A stretch of DNA of 64,000 nt from Ectobacillus panaciterrae DSM 19096 (GCF_000430785.1 NZ_AUMR01000003.1:124001-188000), one strand, 5' to 3'; counted from the stretch's first letter, positions 19,061-29,524 are shown. Program-made: numbers and translations. Notes: generated by a model from the letters alone, not told the origin.

Positions 19061-20061
19061 GAATCGCAATCGATGCCATGGGCGGCGATTACGCTCCAAA
19101 AACAGTTGTGCTTGGTGCCATGAGGGCAGCAGAGACATATACGGACTTACATATTACATTAGTGGGAAAAGAAAACGAAATCCGTAAGTACTTGACGAAC
19201 GAAGAGCGTATTTCTATTGTGCATACAGATGAAATGATTGAAGGAACAGATGAGCCGGTACGTGCGGTTCGCCGCAAGAAGAATGCTTCTTTAGTGCTAA
19301 TGGCGCAGCAAGTAAAAGACGGGCAAGCAGATGCTTGTATCTCCGCGGGAAATACAGGCGCATTGATGGCGGCAGGACTATTCGTAGTAGGGCGCATTGC
19401 GGGTATTGAGCGTCCGGCGCTGTCACCGACATTGCCTACAATTGACGGAAAAGGCTTTGTTATGCTCGATGTAGGGGCAAACGTAGACGCCAAGCCTATA
19501 CATTTATATCAATACGCGGTTATGGGATCTATTTACGCTGAAAAGGTAAGAGGAATTTCCAGCCCTCGTGTCGGATTATTAAATGTAGGAACAGAAGATG
19601 GAAAAGGCAATGAGCTGACAAAGCAAGCTTTTGATCTGCTTAAAAATTCGAATTTGAATTTTATTGGCAACGTGGAGGCTCGCGATTTACTGCAAGGTGC
19701 TGCTGATGTGGTGGTATGCGACGGTTTTACAGGAAACGTAGCGCTTAAATCCATTGAAGGAACTGCACTCTCCTTATTTTCAATGCTCAAAGCGCAACTT
19801 ACAAGCTCTTTTACAAGTAAACTGGCGGCAGCTGTCTTAAAGCCGAAGCTGAGGGGGCTGAAGCAGCAAATGGACTATTCTGAATACGGCGGCGCCGCTC
19901 TTTTCGGATTGAAAGCTCCTGTCATTAAGGCGCACGGATCTTCTGATGAAAATTCTATTTTCAACGCGATCCGTCAGACGAGAGAAATGGTAGATAAGCA
20001 AGTTACGCCTACGATTACTTCTATGACTGAGGAAGCGTCACTGAATAAAGAGGAGGTATAA
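19057..20061 (+). CDS. plsX: Phosphate acyltransferase PlsX
   Basis: Makes acyl-phosphate from acyl-ACP for PlsY, the first committed step of phosphatidic acid synthesis; a peripheral membrane protein. Starts [26 protein letters not shown] near residue 96 and [10 protein letters not shown] near residue 144 are typical. 334 residues. The ATG overlaps the fapR stop (ATGA); fabD follows after 2 nt. Confidence 0.95.
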   Translation: MRIAIDAMGGDYAPKTVVLGAMRAAETYTDLHITLVGKENEIRKYLTNEERISIVHTDEMIEGTDEPVRAVRRKKNASLVLMAQQVKDGQADACISAGNTGALMAAGLFVVGRIAGIERPALSPTLPTIDGKGFVMLDVGANVDAKPIHLYQYAVMGSIYAEKVRGISSPRVGLLNVGTEDGKGNELTKQAFDLLKNSNLNFIGNVEARDLLQGAADVVVCDGFTGNVALKSIEGTALSLFSMLKAQLTSSFTSKLAAAVLKPKLRGLKQQMDYSEYGGAALFGLKAPVIKAHGSSDENSIFNAIRQTREMVDKQVTPTITSMTEEASLNKEEV

Positions 20062-20063
20062 GG

Positions 20064-21014
20064 ATGGGAAAATTGGCATTTTTATTTCCAGGTCAAGGCT
20101 CGCAGGCGGTCGGCATGGGGAAACAATTAGCGGAACAATATGAGGATGTGGCGAAAATGTTTGCGCAAGCAGATGAGATTTTGCAAGCTCCGTTGTCTCG
20201 CATTATGTTTGAAGGACCGCAAGAAGAGCTGACTTTAACTACAAATGCACAGCCAGCGCTTTTAACGGCGAGCGCAGCTGTCTTAAAAGCTATGGAGCAA
20301 TACGGCATTACGCCCGATTATACGGCTGGACATAGCTTAGGAGAATACAGTGCACTCGTAGCGGCCGGTTCGTTATCTTTTGAAAACGGCGTGTATACTG
20401 TGCGCAAGCGCGGGGAATACATGGAAGAGGCTGTGCCAAACGGCGAAGGCGCAATGGCTGCGATTCTTGGAATGGACGCTGCATTGCTTCGCGATTTGAC
20501 AGAAGAAGTTTCAAGAGAAGGGCATGCTGTGCAAGTGGCGAACATGAACAGCCGTCAGCAAATCGTAATTTCAGGTACGAAGCTTGGTGTGGAACTGGCA
20601 TCAAAAAAAGCGAAGGAAAACGGAGCGAAGCGCGCCATTACGCTTCGCGTAAGCGGTCCTTTCCATTCTTCACTCATGAAGCCGGCTGCGGAAAAGTTCC
20701 GTACAGTTCTAAACGAGATTGCGGTTGAAGATGCGAACATTCCGGTTATCGCCAACGTTACAGCAGATTGCGTAACGAAGAAAGAAGAGATCAAAGAAAG
20801 ACTCATCGAGCAGCTGTATTCGCCTGTGCTTTGGTATCCTTCCATCGAGCGCATGATTGAGCTTGGTGTAGACACGTTTGTAGAAATTGGTCCCGGAAAG
20901 GTGCTTGCCGGTTTGATGAAATCCATTAACCCTTCTGTAAAAGCGTACGCGGTATATGATGAAGAAACAATGAAGGATACCATTTCTAAATTGAGAGGAG
21001 AAGGTATATGCTGA
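20064..21014 (+). CDS. fabD: Malonyl-CoA-ACP transacylase
   Basis: Loads malonyl onto acyl carrier protein. [12 protein letters not shown] at the N-terminus, the nucleophile elbow [14 protein letters not shown] near residues 90-103 (catalytic Ser), and the catalytic His in SGPFHSSLM near residue 199 are all visible. 316 residues. SD GGAGG. It overlaps fabG by 7 nt. Confidence 0.95.
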   Translation: MGKLAFLFPGQGSQAVGMGKQLAEQYEDVAKMFAQADEILQAPLSRIMFEGPQEELTLTTNAQPALLTASAAVLKAMEQYGITPDYTAGHSLGEYSALVAAGSLSFENGVYTVRKRGEYMEEAVPNGEGAMAAILGMDAALLRDLTEEVSREGHAVQVANMNSRQQIVISGTKLGVELASKKAKENGAKRAITLRVSGPFHSSLMKPAAEKFRTVLNEIAVEDANIPVIANVTADCVTKKEEIKERLIEQLYSPVLWYPSIERMIELGVDTFVEIGPGKVLAGLMKSINPSVKAYAVYDEETMKDTISKLRGEGIC

Positions 21015-21748
21015 CAGACAAAGTAGCATTGATAACAGGTGCGTCTCGCGGAATCGGACGGGCGGTCGCTCTCGATTTAGCGAAAAACGGTGCCAAAATA
21101 GTAGTAAACTATGCAGGAAATGAAGCGAAAGCCAACGAAGTAGTTGATGAAATTAAAGCGCTTGGCTCCGAAGCAATTGCCGTAAAAGCGGATGTTGCAA
21201 ACGGTGAAGAAGTAGCAGAAATGATAAAAAAAGCAACAGATGCTTTTGGCAAGATTGATATTCTTGTAAACAACGCAGGCATCACAAAGGATAATCTATT
21301 AATGCGCATGAAGGAAGATGAGTGGGATGCGGTTATCAATACGAATCTAAAAGGTGTTTTCCTTTGCACAAAAGCAGTATCACGTCTGATGATGAGACAG
21401 CGTTCCGGCCGAATCATCAACATCGCATCCGTAGTCGGTGTGACAGGAAACCCGGGACAAGCGAATTATGTGGCGGCAAAAGCAGGGGTCATCGGCTTTA
21501 CGAAAACCGCTGCTAAGGAGCTGGCATCCCGCAATATTACTGTCAACGCAATTGCTCCCGGCTTTATCGTAACGGATATGACGGACGTACTTGCAGATAG
21601 CGTGAAAGAAGAGTTACTTAAGCTCATCCCGCTTGCTAAGCTAGGCGAAGGAGCGGATATCGCACATGCGGTAACATTCCTCGCATCTGACAAAAGCGCC
21701 TATATCACAGGACAAACCCTCCACGTAGACGGCGGAATGGCGATGTAA
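21008..21748 (+). CDS. fabG: 3-oxoacyl-ACP reductase FabG
   Basis: NADPH-dependent reductase of the fatty acid elongation cycle, a short-chain dehydrogenase. [12 protein letters not shown] near residue 11 binds cofactor, NNAG lies near residue 88, IASVVG holds the catalytic Ser, and YVAAK near residues 153-157 the Tyr/Lys pair. It ends [13 protein letters not shown], the standard SDR tail. 246 residues. SD AGAGGAGAAGG lies in the fabD end. A repeat cluster follows directly after the stop. Confidence 0.95.
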   Translation: MLTDKVALITGASRGIGRAVALDLAKNGAKIVVNYAGNEAKANEVVDEIKALGSEAIAVKADVANGEEVAEMIKKATDAFGKIDILVNNAGITKDNLLMRMKEDEWDAVINTNLKGVFLCTKAVSRLMMRQRSGRIINIASVVGVTGNPGQANYVAAKAGVIGFTKTAAKELASRNITVNAIAPGFIVTDMTDVLADSVKEELLKLIPLAKLGEGADIAHAVTFLASDKSAYITGQTLHVDGGMAM

Positions 21749-21750
21749 TA

Positions 21751-21837
21751 AGAAAAGTGGAGCTAGGAGGCGTAGCTGGACATAAAGAAAAGCAGCCTCG
21801 CATCTATTTAAAAACGGGCTCTTCCAGAGAAAAGCAG
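21751..21837 (+). repeat. Dispersed intergenic repeat cluster (copy B)
   Basis: Begins 2 nt after the fabG stop. Units AGAAAAGTGGAGCTAGG (from 21751), GTAGCTGGACATAAAGAAAA and two shorter AGAAAAGCAGC words (21786 and 21828) repeat the vocabulary of copy A. It lies between fabG and acpP, where transcripts of the lipid operon would pass or end. No coding potential seen. Confidence 0.55.
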
Positions 21838-21900
21838 CATGCAAAAACGCGGAAAATATATAAAAAAACACCAAAGTCAATAGTGTTCTTGCATTTCTCA

Positions 21901-21928
21901 TTGATTTCATCTGGTTTTTTTGTACAAT
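21901..21928 (+). promoter_or_regulatory. Probable promoter of acpP
   Basis: -35 TTGATT (21901-21906) and -10 TACAAT (21923-21928), 16 nt apart, about 35 nt before the acpP start. A TATAAT at 21935-21940 lies too close for this -35. No FapR box is seen, so acpP may be expressed separately from fapR-plsX-fabDG. Confidence 0.5.
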
Positions 21929-21963
21929 ATTTAATATAATGGCTTGAGGGGAGGTGAACGAGC

Positions 21964-22197
21964 ATGGCAGACGTTTTAGAGCGCGTAACGAAAATCGTCG
22001 TGGACCGTCTTGGAGTAGACGAGACAGAAGTAGTACCTTCTGCAAGCTTCAAAGAAGATTTAGGTGCAGATTCCCTAGATGTAGTAGAGCTTGTAATGCA
22101 ATTAGAAGATGAGTTCGAAATGGAAATTTCTGATGAAGATGCAGAAAAAATCGCTACTGTTGGTGATGCTGTTTCTTACATAGAGAGCCACGTATAA
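21964..22197 (+). CDS. acpP: Acyl carrier protein
   Basis: Carrier of growing acyl chains by a phosphopantetheine arm. 77 acidic residues; the attachment Ser is in [12 protein letters not shown] near residue 37. SD GGGGAGGTGA precedes the ATG. It follows the FapR-controlled genes at a 215-nt distance that holds repeat copy B and a probable own promoter. Confidence 0.97.
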   Translation: MADVLERVTKIVVDRLGVDETEVVPSASFKEDLGADSLDVVELVMQLEDEFEMEISDEDAEKIATVGDAVSYIESHV

Positions 22198-22204
22198 GAA
22201 TTTG

Positions 22205-22232
22205 AGCAAGTCCCGTTTTTTGACGGGGCTTT
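22205..22232 (+). terminator. Terminator-like hairpin after acpP
   Basis: AGTCCCGT pairs with ACGGGGCT around a TTTTTTG loop and is followed by TTTCTC. The U-tract is short, so partial read-through into rncS is likely. Confidence 0.6.
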
Positions 22233-22271
22233 CTCAGCATATATATGCGGACGGATGTTCAGGAGGGACCT

Positions 22272-23009
22272 ATGCCGTACAGAAGACATAGAGACAAAAG
22301 AAATGAAGCCAAGTATCGTGAAGCTTTCAGAAAGTTTCAGAAGCAGGTTGGCATAGTATTTAAAAATGAAAAATTATTGATTCAGGCTTTCACGCATTCA
22401 TCGTATGTGAATGAGCATCGCAAAAAAACTCATGAAGATAATGAGCGCTTGGAATTTTTAGGGGATGCAGTACTGGAGCTTACTGTCTCGCAATATTTGT
22501 TTCAAAAATATCCGACGATGAGCGAAGGAGAGCTGACGAAGCTGCGTGCTGCTATTGTATGTGAGCCTTCTCTTGTGCAATTTGCAAATGAATTATCCTT
22601 CGGTGAACTCGTGCTTCTCGGAAAAGGAGAAGAAATGACGGGGGGACGCGAACGTCCAGCCCTTTTAGCGGATGTGTTTGAAGCATTTATTGGCGCCCTG
22701 TACCTTGATCAGGGACTTGAAACAGTTTGGAATTTTTTAAAGAGTATTGTGTATCCAAAAATAAACGAAGGTGCTTTTTCTCATGTGATGGATTTCAAGA
22801 GTCAGCTGCAGGAGTTGATTCAACGGGATGGAAGCGGGAATATTGAGTATCAAATTTTGCAGGAAAAAGGTCCTGCTCATAACCGTGAATTCGTATCTCG
22901 TGTGACGTTAAACGGATCAGCATTAGGGCTTGGAAGCGGAAAATCGAAGAAGGAAGCAGAGCAGCATGCTGCTGAAGAAGCATTAAAAAAATTAAGAGAA
23001 CATCAATAA
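22272..23009 (+). CDS. rncS: Ribonuclease III
   Basis: Double-strand RNA endonuclease that processes rRNA precursors and toxin or antisense duplexes. The signature [17 protein letters not shown] near residues 57-73 contains the catalytic acidic residues, with the second acidic cluster in [13 protein letters not shown]-terminal dsRNA-binding domain covers about 170-245. 245 residues from the ATG at 22272, which follows SD CAGGAGGGAC; an upstream in-frame start lies before this SD. Sequence is very near what I recall for B. cereus RNase III. Confidence 0.95.
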   Translation: MPYRRHRDKRNEAKYREAFRKFQKQVGIVFKNEKLLIQAFTHSSYVNEHRKKTHEDNERLEFLGDAVLELTVSQYLFQKYPTMSEGELTKLRAAIVCEPSLVQFANELSFGELVLLGKGEEMTGGRERPALLADVFEAFIGALYLDQGLETVWNFLKSIVYPKINEGAFSHVMDFKSQLQELIQRDGSGNIEYQILQEKGPAHNREFVSRVTLNGSALGLGSGKSKKEAEQHAAEEALKKLREHQ

Positions 23010-23010
23010 T

Positions 23011-23038
23011 GGAATCCCCCTTGTGAGAGGGGGATTCC
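23011..23038 (+). other. Strong hairpin without U-tract between rncS and smc
   Basis: GGAATCCCCCT (23011-23021) is perfectly complementary to AGGGGGATTCC (23028-23038), loop of 6 nt. No U-run follows, so it is more likely an mRNA processing or stability hairpin than a terminator. It could also be an RNase III substrate, given that rncS is just upstream; that is speculation. Confidence 0.6.
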
Positions 23039-23062
23039 TTGTGATAGGGGGGAAAGTATAGG

Positions 23063-26000
23063 ATGTTCCTCAAAAGATTAGAAATTGTCGGCTTTAAATC
23101 CTTTGCCGAAAGAGTTTCCATAGATTTCGTGCCGGGTGTAACAGCGGTTGTCGGTCCAAACGGAAGCGGCAAAAGCAATATTACCGATGCTGTTCGCTGG
23201 GTGCTTGGCGAGCAGTCTGTGAAATCGCTTCGGGGCGCAAAAATGGAAGATATTATTTTTGCGGGAAGCGATTCCCGCAAATCCTTAAATGTGGCGGAGG
23301 TCACATTGACGCTTGATAATGAAGACCAGCGTTTGCCGGTCGAGTATAGCGAGGTCAGTGTCACAAGAAGAGTGTACCGTTCCGGCGACAGCGACTTTTT
23401 TATCAACAAGCAATCATGCCGCTTAAAGGATATTGTAGACTTATTTATGGATTCGGGAATGGGACGTGAAGCATTCTCCATTATCAGTCAAGGAAAAGTG
23501 GAACAAATTTTAAGCAGTAAAGCAGAGGATCGCCGCGGGATTTTTGAAGAGGCAGCAGGCGTTTTAAAATATAAAACACGCAAGAAAAAAGCAGAAGCAA
23601 AGCTTGAAGAAACGCAAGAAAACCTAAATCGCGTGGAAGATATTATCCATGAGCTGAGCAGTCAAATTGAGCCGCTTCGCATGCAGGCGTCTGCAGCGAA
23701 AGACTATCTCGAAAAAAAGGAAGAGCTGGAGCAGGTTGAAGCCGCGCTTATCGTATACGAAATTGAAGAGCTTCATGAAAAGTGGGAGCAACTGCTTGCT
23801 ATGCTGGAGCAAAATAAAGATAAAGAGCTTAATCTCTCTGCAAAGCTGCAAAAAGACGAAGCGAAAGTAGAAGAGCTTCGAGTGCAAATGCAAGCGATTG
23901 ACGAATCCATCGAATCCTTGCAGGAAGTACTTCTTCTGTCGAGCAAAGAGCTGGAGAAGCTGGAAGGTCAGCGTGAGCTGCTGAAAGAACGGAAAAAGAA
24001 TGCAAGCGTCAATTCCGCACAGCTGGAGCAAAATATTGAGAGTTTTACCGTAAAGCTTTCTCAATACGACAGAGATATAGAAGAAGAAACAAAGCTTCTT
24101 AAGGAAATCGCTCAGCATGTGAAGGGAATTGAGAAGCTTTTAAAGGAGAAACAGCAAGCTGTATCCACATTCGAACAAAATATAGAAGAACAAATTGAAA
24201 CGCTAAAAGGCGATTATATTGAGCTTCTAAACGAACAAGCAAGCTATCGCAACGAGCTTGCCATTTTAGAAGAACAAGCAAAGCAATATGATTTTAAAAA
24301 TAAGCGTCTTGATGAAGAAAACGAAAAATATATACATATGCGCGCCCAAGTGCAAGAAAATAAGTATAGCTTATCGGTGCGATATGAAGAGTTAAAGGCA
24401 AATATTGCTGTTCATCTCGAACGCTTGCGAGCGACAGAAGCAGCACTGGCAGAGTCAAAAAAGCAATATAGTGAGAACGAAAGCAAGCTATATCAAGCGT
24501 ACCAGTTTTTGCAGAAGATGCGTTCCCGCAAAGAAATGCTGGAGGAGATGCAGGACGATTACGCAGGTTTTTACCAAGGCGTGCGTGAAGTATTAAAGGC
24601 TCGCACGAGCAAATTGCAAGGAATTGAAGGAGCGGTGGCCGAAATTATTTCCGCACCAGAGCAATATGAGGTGGCTGTTGAAACAACTCTTGGAGCTGCG
24701 ATGCAGCACGTTGTTGTACAAGCGGAGGAGCACGGGCGAGCAGCTATTGCATTTTTGAAACAAAACCAATACGGGCGAGCGACATTTCTGCCTCTTACAG
24801 TCATTAAAAGCAAATCTATTGCAGCTGAATCGCTGTATGCGGCAAAACAGCATCCTTCTTTTATTGGAGTGGCAGCGGACCTTGTCCAATATGAGCCGAA
24901 ATATAAAAATATTGTATACAGTTTGCTTGGCACTGTCCTTGTTACACGTGATTTAAAGGGTGCAAACGAGTTAGCACGAATGCTTCAATACCGCTATCGT
25001 ATAGTGACCCTTGAAGGGGATATTGTAAACCCAGGCGGCGCGATGACAGGAGGAGCTGTGAAACAAGCCCGTACCTCTCTGTTAGGACGTCAGCGCGAGC
25101 TGGAAACCGTAACAGAAAAGCTGCAGGAGATGGAAGAGAAAACAAGCAAGCTGGAGAGCTATGTTCAGAATATGAAGCAGCAAATTGCTCAGCAGGAAGC
25201 GTCAATCGGCGCGCTTCGCCATAAACTGGACAAGCTGCGTTTGGATGAACAGAAGCTGACGACTGAAATTACCCAAATTGAAGCAGAAGAGCATCGTGTA
25301 AATGATCGCTTATCCATGTATGATTTAGAAATGGAGGGCTTCTTGCAGGATCGGACGAAAACGAAAGAACGTCAGCAAACGCTCGAAGAAATGCTGCAAT
25401 CCATTCGAACTTCTTTATCGCAGCTTGATGAAACGATTGCTGTGCTTACAAAACAAAAGAGTGAGCAATCTGACTCAAAAGAGAAGCTTCAGGCTGAGAT
25501 TACGGATTTAAAAGTGCAAGCTGCCGAGCAGCAGCAGCGCTTGTATAATCAAAGAGAAAAGGCAGACCGATTACAAGCGGAGCGGGATGCGGCAAAAGAA
25601 ACGCTTATTAAAACGAAAGAAGATTTTGCGTTTTTGAAGCAGGAAATGACATCAAATTCCAGTGGAGAAGAGAAAATTTCTTCTATGATTCAAAAGAAAG
25701 CGCATGACAGCAGCCAAACGACAGAATTAATCAGCGCACGCCGTGAACAGCGCTTTGGGCTGCAGGGAACGCTTGAGGCATTGGAGCTTGAGACAAAAGA
25801 AGAAAAGCGGAACCATAAATATTTGCTCGAGGTCATCAAGGATCAAGAGGTTCAAACGAATCGTTTGGATGTGGAGCTTGAAAACCGTTTGCAGCACTTG
25901 CGAGAGGTGTATACGATTTCTTTTGAAGCCGCTAAGGAAAAATATCCGATGCTAATGGCAGCGGATGAAGCGCGTAAAAAAGTAAGGCTTATCAAAGTAT

Positions 26001-26629
26001 CCATAGAAGAGCTTGGTACTGTGAACCTTGGAGCAATCGACGAGTACGAAAGAGTATCAGAGCGATATACGTTCTTGCTCGAACAGCGGGATGATTTGCA
26101 AGAGGCGAAAGAGACGCTTTATCAAGTTATCGGCGAAATGGACGAAGAGATGAAGAAACGGTTCTCTTACACATTTGAAGCTATCCGTACAGAATTTCAG
26201 TTCGTGTTTCAAGAGCTGTTCGGCGGCGGCCGGGCAGATCTTGTTATGACTGATGATAAGGATTTGCTGAACACAGGTGTAGATATCGTGGCACAGCCGC
26301 CGGGGAAAAAGCTGCAAAATCTCGGGCTCCTGTCAGGCGGAGAACGAGCTTTAACTGCAATTGCCTTGCTGTTTGCTATTTTAAAAGTGCGACCTGTTCC
26401 GTTTTGTATACTGGACGAAGTAGAAGCAGCATTGGATGAAGCGAATGTTTCGAGATTTGCCCAGTATTTAAGGCGGTTCAGTGATGAAACGCAATTTATT
26501 GTAATCACGCATCGAAAGGGTACGATGGAGGAGTGCGACGTTCTGTACGGCGTAACGATGCAGGAATCTGGGGTCTCAAGGCTCGTATCCGTCAGATTGG
26601 ATGATAAACAACCGGTAGGAAACGAATAG
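23063..26629 (+). CDS. smc: Chromosome condensation and segregation ATPase SMC
   Basis: Dimeric ATPase that, with ScpA/ScpB, compacts and separates replicated chromosomes. Walker A GPNGSGKSN near residue 32; long coiled coils about 170-500 and 670-1000; a hinge about 500-670 with GGAMTGG; ABC signature LLSGGERALTAIALLFAIL and Walker B FCILDEVEAALD in the C-terminal head. 1188 residues, normal. SD GGGGGGAAAG lies before the ATG. ftsY follows, as in B. subtilis. Confidence 0.96.
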   Translation: MFLKRLEIVGFKSFAERVSIDFVPGVTAVVGPNGSGKSNITDAVRWVLGEQSVKSLRGAKMEDIIFAGSDSRKSLNVAEVTLTLDNEDQRLPVEYSEVSVTRRVYRSGDSDFFINKQSCRLKDIVDLFMDSGMGREAFSIISQGKVEQILSSKAEDRRGIFEEAAGVLKYKTRKKKAEAKLEETQENLNRVEDIIHELSSQIEPLRMQASAAKDYLEKKEELEQVEAALIVYEIEELHEKWEQLLAMLEQNKDKELNLSAKLQKDEAKVEELRVQMQAIDESIESLQEVLLLSSKELEKLEGQRELLKERKKNASVNSAQLEQNIESFTVKLSQYDRDIEEETKLLKEIAQHVKGIEKLLKEKQQAVSTFEQNIEEQIETLKGDYIELLNEQASYRNELAILEEQAKQYDFKNKRLDEENEKYIHMRAQVQENKYSLSVRYEELKANIAVHLERLRATEAALAESKKQYSENESKLYQAYQFLQKMRSRKEMLEEMQDDYAGFYQGVREVLKARTSKLQGIEGAVAEIISAPEQYEVAVETTLGAAMQHVVVQAEEHGRAAIAFLKQNQYGRATFLPLTVIKSKSIAAESLYAAKQHPSFIGVAADLVQYEPKYKNIVYSLLGTVLVTRDLKGANELARMLQYRYRIVTLEGDIVNPGGAMTGGAVKQARTSLLGRQRELETVTEKLQEMEEKTSKLESYVQNMKQQIAQQEASIGALRHKLDKLRLDEQKLTTEITQIEAEEHRVNDRLSMYDLEMEGFLQDRTKTKERQQTLEEMLQSIRTSLSQLDETIAVLTKQKSEQSDSKEKLQAEITDLKVQAAEQQQRLYNQREKADRLQAERDAAKETLIKTKEDFAFLKQEMTSNSSGEEKISSMIQKKAHDSSQTTELISARREQRFGLQGTLEALELETKEEKRNHKYLLEVIKDQEVQTNRLDVELENRLQHLREVYTISFEAAKEKYPMLMAADEARKKVRLIKVSIEELGTVNLGAIDEYERVSERYTFLLEQRDDLQEAKETLYQVIGEMDEEMKKRFSYTFEAIRTEFQFVFQELFGGGRADLVMTDDKDLLNTGVDIVAQPPGKKLQNLGLLSGGERALTAIALLFAILKVRPVPFCILDEVEAALDEANVSRFAQYLRRFSDETQFIVITHRKGTMEECDVLYGVTMQESGVSRLVSVRLDDKQPVGNE

Positions 26630-26644
26630 AAAGGATAGGTGTAC

Positions 26645-27634
26645 ATGAGTTTTTTCAAAAAGTTAAAAGAAACGATTTCACGCCAAACTGATGCAGTAAC
26701 AGAAAAGTTTAAAAGCGGATTGGAAAAGACGAGAAACTCGTTTTCGGAAAAGGTAAACGATCTTGTCTACCGTTACCGAAAAGTAGATGAAGATTTTTTT
26801 GAAGAGCTGGAAGAAATTTTAATAGGCGCCGATGTCGGTGTTGCAACAGTTATGGAATTGATTGACCAGCTGAAGGAAGAGGTTCAGCGCCGCAACATTC
26901 AAGATCCTCGCGAATTACAGGCTGTTATTTCCGAAAAGCTGATTGGCATTTACCAAGGCGATGAAGATTTCGAAAATGAGTTAAATATGCAGGATACAGG
27001 CTTAACGGTCATCTTGTTTGTTGGCGTCAACGGCGTAGGAAAAACAACAACAATTGGAAAGCTTGCACATACGCTGAAATCAGAAGGGAAATCTGTGCTT
27101 ATGGCTGCAGGCGATACGTTCCGTGCAGGTGCTATTGAACAGCTTGAAGTATGGGGCGAGCGTGTCGGCGTAGACGTAATCAAGCAGGCTTCCGGTTCTG
27201 ATCCGGCTGCTGTTATGTATGACGCTATTCAAGCGGCTAAGGCACGTAATGCTGATGTTTTGCTGTGCGATACAGCAGGTCGATTGCAAAATAAAGTCAA
27301 CTTGATGAAGGAGTTGGAAAAAGTAAAACGCGTGATTGAGCGTGAAATTCCAGGAGCTCCTCATGAAGTGCTGCTTGTAATTGACGCAACAACAGGACAA
27401 AACGGATTAAGCCAGGCAAAAACGTTCCGCGAAGCGACAGACGTAACAGGCATTGTGCTAACGAAGCTTGACGGCACTGCAAAAGGCGGTATTGTACTCG
27501 CAATCCGCAATGAACTGAATGTACCGGTTAAATTTGTAGGTTTAGGCGAAAAAATGGATGACTTGCAAAAATTCGATCCGGAGCAATATGTATATGGTTT
27601 ATTCGCAGATGTAGTAGAAGCGCAGCCGGAGTAA
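26645..27634 (+). CDS. ftsY: Signal recognition particle receptor FtsY
   Basis: SRP GTPase at the membrane that docks the Ffh-ribosome complex. A short charged N-terminal region leads into the four-helix N domain and the G domain with G1 GVNGVGKTTTIGKLA near residue 121, AAGDTFRAGAIEQL, DTAGR and TKLDGTAKGG. 329 residues from ATG 26645, which follows SD AAAGGATAGG; a GTG 6 nt upstream is also in frame but has poorer spacing. A terminator overlaps the stop. Confidence 0.95.
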   Translation: MSFFKKLKETISRQTDAVTEKFKSGLEKTRNSFSEKVNDLVYRYRKVDEDFFEELEEILIGADVGVATVMELIDQLKEEVQRRNIQDPRELQAVISEKLIGIYQGDEDFENELNMQDTGLTVILFVGVNGVGKTTTIGKLAHTLKSEGKSVLMAAGDTFRAGAIEQLEVWGERVGVDVIKQASGSDPAAVMYDAIQAAKARNADVLLCDTAGRLQNKVNLMKELEKVKRVIEREIPGAPHEVLLVIDATTGQNGLSQAKTFREATDVTGIVLTKLDGTAKGGIVLAIRNELNVPVKFVGLGEKMDDLQKFDPEQYVYGLFADVVEAQPE

Positions 27635-27660
27635 AAGGAGCGGCTGTGCCGCTCCTTTTC
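27633..27660 (+). terminator. Intrinsic terminator after ftsY
   Basis: AAAAGGAGCGGC (27633-27644) and GCCGCTCCTTTT (27648-27659) form a 12-bp perfect stem with a TGT loop; the U-run is the end of the stem. Confidence 0.88.
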
Positions 27661-27756
27661 TTGATGCCCAGCTAAGTCTCTAGATTCGTTTATGTCTAGC
27701 TCCCGTCTCCGCTTTTCGTGGTGTCCAGCTCTGCCGGCTGCGCTTTTCTTTGTGGA
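27657..27756 (-). repeat. Dispersed intergenic repeat cluster (copy C, inverted)
   Basis: Read on the - strand this holds three head-to-tail units of about 30 nt: AAAGAAAAGCGCAGCCGG + AGAGCTGGACACC, then ACGAAAAGCGGAGACGGG + AGCTAGACATAA, then a diverged unit ending TTAGCTGGGCATCA. These match copies A and B but in the opposite orientation. It sits between the ftsY terminator and the ylxM promoter. Confidence 0.62.
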
Positions 27757-27768
27757 AAGGAAAAAAGC

Positions 27769-27797
27769 TTGACAGTGGATAGTATAGCTTGTAAACT
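27769..27797 (+). promoter_or_regulatory. Sigma-A promoter of ylxM-ffh
   Basis: Consensus -35 TTGACA (27769-27774), 17-nt spacer, -10 TAAACT (27792-27797), about 40 nt before the ylxM ATG. Confidence 0.7.
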
Positions 27798-27838
27798 AGT
27801 TTTGTAAAGGTAATCCACTTAACAAAGGATGATTAACC

Positions 27839-28168
27839 ATGCTCGAGAAAACAACGAGAATGAATTATTTGTATGATTTTTATCAATCGTTGTTAACGCC
27901 GAAGCAACGAAGCTATATGTCGCTTTATTATTTAGACGATTATTCCTTGGGCGAGATTGCTGAGGAATTTAATGTCAGCCGCCAAGCAGTATACGACAAT
28001 ATAAAGCGGACAGAAGCGATGCTTGAGGAGTATGAAAAAAAGCTGTTACTGTTAGAGAAGTTTCAAGAACGGCAGCGACTTGTTGCGAAACTGAAAGACT
28101 TAATCAGCAAAGAGCATGTAATTGAAGAAGTGAAACAAGTTGTTGAAGCTATCGAAAAATTAGAGTAG
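27839..28168 (+). CDS. ylxM: YlxM, UPF0122 putative helix-turn-helix protein
   Basis: 109-residue protein of the UPF0122/YlxM family, always next to ffh; in streptococci it modulates SRP GTPase activity. It has a sigma-70 region-4-like helix-turn-helix ([23 protein letters not shown], about residues 36-58) and a C-terminal coiled-coil helix rich in Glu and Lys. 12 nt before ffh. The exact role in Bacillus is not established. Confidence 0.9.
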   Translation: MLEKTTRMNYLYDFYQSLLTPKQRSYMSLYYLDDYSLGEIAEEFNVSRQAVYDNIKRTEAMLEEYEKKLLLLEKFQERQRLVAKLKDLISKEHVIEEVKQVVEAIEKLE

Positions 28169-28180
28169 GAGGGCGGCACT

Positions 28181-29524
28181 ATGGCATTTGAAGGGTTAGC
28201 CGACCGACTTCAACAGACGTTGCAAAAGATTCGCGGCAAAGGGAAAGTAACCGAAGCTGACGTAAAAGAAATGATGCGCGAAGTTCGCCTTGCTTTGTTG
28301 GAAGCCGACGTTAACTTTAAAGTAGTAAAAGATTTTGTCAAGCGCGTATCAGAACGCGCAATCGGGCAAGATGTCATGAAAAGCCTTACACCTGGACAGC
28401 AGGTTATTAAAGTTGTACAGGAAGAACTGACACAGCTGATGGGCGGAGAGCAAAGCAAAATTGCAGTGGCAAACCGTCCGCCGACCGTTATCATGATGGT
28501 AGGTCTACAAGGTGCCGGTAAAACGACGACAACAGGAAAGCTTGCAAACTTGCTTCGTAAAAAGTATAATCGTAAGCCGCTTCTTGTTGCAGCCGATATT
28601 TATCGACCGGCAGCAATCAAACAGCTGGAAACGCTCGGCAAGCAATTGAGTATGCCTGTATTTTCTCTCGGCGACAAAGTAAGTCCGGTAGAAATTGCAA
28701 AGCAGGCTATTCAAAAAGCGAAAGAAGAGCACCATGACTATGTTCTCATTGATACAGCAGGCCGTCTCCACATTGATGAAGAATTGATGGACGAGCTGCA
28801 GCAAGTAAAAGAAATTGCAAAACCGGATGAAATCTTCCTCGTTGTAGACGCTATGACAGGACAAGACGCGGTCAATGTCGCACAAAGCTTCCACGATCAG
28901 CTTGGTTTAACAGGCGTTGTTTTAACGAAGCTTGACGGAGACACGCGCGGCGGTGCGGCACTTTCTATTAAAGCTGTAACGAATACACCAATTAAATTTG
29001 TCGGTATGGGCGAGAAGCTTGATGCGTTAGAAGCGTTCCATCCGGAGCGTATGGCATCCCGTATTTTAGGCATGGGCGACGTTCTGACGCTTATTGAAAA
29101 AGCGCAATCTGCCGTTGATGAAGAAAAAGCGAAAGAGCTTGAGCAAAAAATGCGTTCCTTATCCTTTACGCTGGATGATTTTCTTGACCAGCTAGGGCAA
29201 GTTCGCAAACTTGGACCATTAGATGAGATTTTAGGCATGCTTCCGGGCGCAAACAAAATTAAAGGCTTGAAAAATGCACAAGTTGATGAAAAGCAGCTTG
29301 GCCATGTAGAAGCGATTATTCGCTCTATGACGAAAGCTGAGCGCGAGCAGCCGGAAGTGATTAACGCAAGCCGCAAAAAACGCATCGCAAAAGGAAGCGG
29401 AACGACCGTACAGGAAGTGAACCGCTTGCTTAAGCAGTTTGAAGAAATGAAGAAGATGATGAAAGCGATGACGAATATGCAAAAAGGCAAGAAAAAGGGC
29501 GGATTTAAGTTTCCATTTATGTAA
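28181..29524 (+). CDS. ffh: Signal recognition particle protein Ffh
   Basis: SRP54 homologue that binds signal peptides on ribosomes and the SRP RNA. N domain, then G domain with GLQGAGKTTTTGKLA near residue 107, DTAGRLHIDEE near 190, and TKLDGDTRGG near 246; the C-terminal M domain has the Met-rich MKKMMKAMTNMQ. 447 residues, normal. SD AGGAGGG. It shares the operon with ylxM. Confidence 0.97.
   Translation: MAFEGLADRLQQTLQKIRGKGKVTEADVKEMMREVRLALLEADVNFKVVKDFVKRVSERAIGQDVMKSLTPGQQVIKVVQEELTQLMGGEQSKIAVANRPPTVIMMVGLQGAGKTTTTGKLANLLRKKYNRKPLLVAADIYRPAAIKQLETLGKQLSMPVFSLGDKVSPVEIAKQAIQKAKEEHHDYVLIDTAGRLHIDEELMDELQQVKEIAKPDEIFLVVDAMTGQDAVNVAQSFHDQLGLTGVVLTKLDGDTRGGAALSIKAVTNTPIKFVGMGEKLDALEAFHPERMASRILGMGDVLTLIEKAQSAVDEEKAKELEQKMRSLSFTLDDFLDQLGQVRKLGPLDEILGMLPGANKIKGLKNAQVDEKQLGHVEAIIRSMTKAEREQPEVINASRKKRIAKGSGTTVQEVNRLLKQFEEMKKMMKAMTNMQKGKKKGGFKFPFM

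Noticed and set aside
21935-21940. TATAAT as the acpP -10 box
   Set aside because: No -35-like hexamer lies 16-18 nt upstream; TTGATT with TACAAT fits better.
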